Shown here: one piece after another, positions 63,038 through 64,000 of the stretch
Layout of the letters: every line of letters starts with the position of its first letter
Numbering within the stretch: position 1 is the stretch's first letter
NCBI RefSeq assembly: GCF_000786215.1
Contig: NZ_JROG01000004.1
Span: forward strand, 744,001 to 808,000
Source: Sphingomonas sp. 35-24ZXX
GTDB lineage: Bacteria; Pseudomonadota; Alphaproteobacteria; Sphingomonadales; Sphingomonadaceae
Length of the DNA stretch: 64,000 nucleotides
Reading direction: 5' to 3'
Notes under the pieces: generated by a model
Databases searched by the model: none
What the model was told of the DNA's origin: nothing
What the model saw: the letters and a program-made list of their open reading frames with translations, nothing else
Program-made: the position numbers and the translations under genes

Positions 63038-63661
63038 TTACTGCTTTTCGAACGCGACGCTGATGTCGAGTTCGACTTCGTCGCTGACCATCGGCAGCGC
63101 GTAGGCGATGCCGAAATCGCTGCGCTTGATTTCGGTCTCGGCTTCGAAGCCGATCGTTGCCTTCTTGTTGAACGGGTTGGCGCCCGCGCCGGTGAACTCG
63201 GCGTCGAAGGTCACTTCCTTGGTGACGCCGTTCAGCGTCAGATTGCCGGTGATCTTGGCGGTCATGCCGCTGGCCACCACCTTGGTTGAGACGAAGCGCG
63301 CATCGGCGGGCGCGGGGCCGAAGAAGTCGGGCTTGCCGCCGTCCTTGCCTGCCCGCAGCAGGTGGCTGGTAAGGCCCGCGCTGGCGGTGGTCACCTTGCC
63401 GACGGGGATCGTGACATCGACCTTCGAGGCGTTGAGGTTGGCAGGGTCGATCGTCAGCGTGCCGGCAATGTCACCGAACAGGCCGTAATAATCGTTGAAA
63501 CCGAAATGATTGACCTCCCAGCCGATCAGCGAGTGGCCGGGATCGGTCTTGTAGGTGCCGGCGGTGACGCGGCTGGCGTCCTTCTGGCCGGGCAACTGCA
63601 TGCCCTGGCCGATCAGGGGGGTGGCGGCGACGAGAGCGAGAATAGCGAGAGTCTTGCGCAT
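63038..63661 (-). CDS. YceI family periplasmic protein
   Basis: This 207-residue protein has a signal peptide (about 20 residues) and the YceI lipocalin-like domain: GTYKTDPGHSLIGWEVNHFGFNDYYGLFGDIAGTLTIDP, then SHLLRAGKDGGKPDFFGPAPADARFVSTKV, and ATIGFEAETEIKRSDFGI. YceI proteins bind polyisoprenoid chains such as ubiquinone. AAGGAG lies before ATG 63661; the frame continues upstream without another site. Confidence 0.92.
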   Translation of the reverse strand: MRKTLAILALVAATPLIGQGMQLPGQKDASRVTAGTYKTDPGHSLIGWEVNHFGFNDYYGLFGDIAGTLTIDPANLNASKVDVTIPVGKVTTASAGLTSHLLRAGKDGGKPDFFGPAPADARFVSTKVVASGMTAKITGNLTLNGVTKEVTFDAEFTGAGANPFNKKATIGFEAETEIKRSDFGIAYALPMVSDEVELDISVAFEKQ

Positions 63662-63747
63662 GACGAACTCCTTGGGAGGGGGGTAGGAACCCGGAAACTG
63701 GGTTCCACGCCGCTGCAAGTCAATCGCTCATAAATGCAACGCACCGT

Positions 63748-64000
63748 TTACGTTTCGCGATCGAGCCCGGCAAGCACCACGGCATAGACCTGGGCCAGCT
63801 GCTCGGCGGTGATGCAATAGGGCGGCATGACATAGACCGTGTTGCCCAGCGGACGGATCAGGAGGCCATGCGCCTTGCCGAACGCGTTCAGATGAACTGC
63901 CCAGTTGGAGAGGTAGCCGCTCGCATCGGCGTGCAGGTCTAACGCGGCGATGGTGCCGCATTGCCGGGTGCTGACCACCTGCGGGTGGCTGGCGATGGCA
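63748..64000 (-). CDS. bioA: Adenosylmethionine-8-amino-7-oxononanoate aminotransferase, 3' part
   Basis: The last 84 codons of a class III aminotransferase that runs beyond the window. The end reads ASHPQVVSTRQCGTIAALDLHADASGYLSNWAVHLNAFGKAHGLLIRPLGNTVYVMPPYCIT, the BioA C-terminal signature. BioA makes 7,8-diaminononanoate in biotin synthesis. The start and catalytic lysine are outside the window. Confidence 0.9.
   Translation of the reverse strand, partial: AIASHPQVVSTRQCGTIAALDLHADASGYLSNWAVHLNAFGKAHGLLIRPLGNTVYVMPPYCITAEQLAQVYAVVLAGLDRET

Overview
The window is high-GC chromosomal DNA of an alphaproteobacterium, most likely a member of the Sphingomonadales. The support is the gene sets (argS-SPOR-nagZ-scpA-scpB-tatABC and ispH-thrB-rnhA in tight order), many GTG starts, 1-4 bp stop/start overlaps and GC-rich palindromic repeats. 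The genus cannot be resolved by eye. I see no rRNA, transposase, phage gene or CRISPR array. The single tRNA is tRNA-His(GTG).

Layout. 0-2 kb: 3' end of ispG, a GNAT acetyltransferase and a VapBC-type toxin-antitoxin pair. 2-4 kb: a ParA-type ATPase behind a membrane-anchored alpha/beta hydrolase. 4-7.1 kb: a Fiu-type TonB siderophore receptor with a Fur-like site, and a tandem universal stress protein beside a perfect FNR/FixK palindrome. 7.3-11.6 kb: a run holding both subunits of a 3-oxoacid CoA-transferase, unusually separated by an acid-phosphatase lipoprotein and a membrane protein, then an esterase and a GST. 11.6-15.1 kb: a membrane protein, a secreted protein, a serine hydrolase and a second GST. 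15.1-19.3 kb (minus strand): five overlapping genes, a prolyl-4-hydroxylase-like dioxygenase, an Nramp-related carrier and 5-oxoprolinase PxpABC. 19.4-21.5 kb: minor pseudopilins GspI-J-K without the rest of a type II secretion system. 21.7-25.4 kb: tRNA-His, a Leu/Val/Phe/Glu-type dehydrogenase, then rnhA, thrB and ispH on the minus strand. 25.5-33 kb: a lipoprotein, then argS, SPOR protein, nagZ, scpAB and tatABC. 33-42.4 kb: mixed housekeeping genes (adenosine kinase, TlyA, TspO, UbiK, YbjN, ProC, LOG, extensin-like protein, MsrQ-like protein). 42.5-47.6 kb: serC-serA, PilZ and MarR-like genes, a CitE-like lyase. 47.7-57.9 kb: clpB, the cytochrome c maturation set ccmC-D-E-F-G-H-I, kup and a small monooxygenase. 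57.9-64 kb (minus strand): an unknown secreted protein, a nitronate monooxygenase, leuA behind a classical leucine attenuator, a DUF2490-like protein, YceI and the end of bioA.

The most unusual signal is a family of palindromes built on CCCGAGCGAAGTCGAGGGAC. It occurs three times. Two copies lie inside coding sequence, in the same reading frame, just ahead of the export signals of GspJ and CcmH, where no later start codon could avoid translating them. The third abuts the proC ribosome-binding site. This resembles the protein-invading palindromic elements known from Rickettsia. Other signals worth attention are a hairpin that buries the ribosome-binding site of the gene at 57937-58857, a possible small transcript at 35.2-35.4 kb, the Nramp-like carrier lacking metal-ligand motifs inside the oxoprolinase operon, and the split CoA-transferase.
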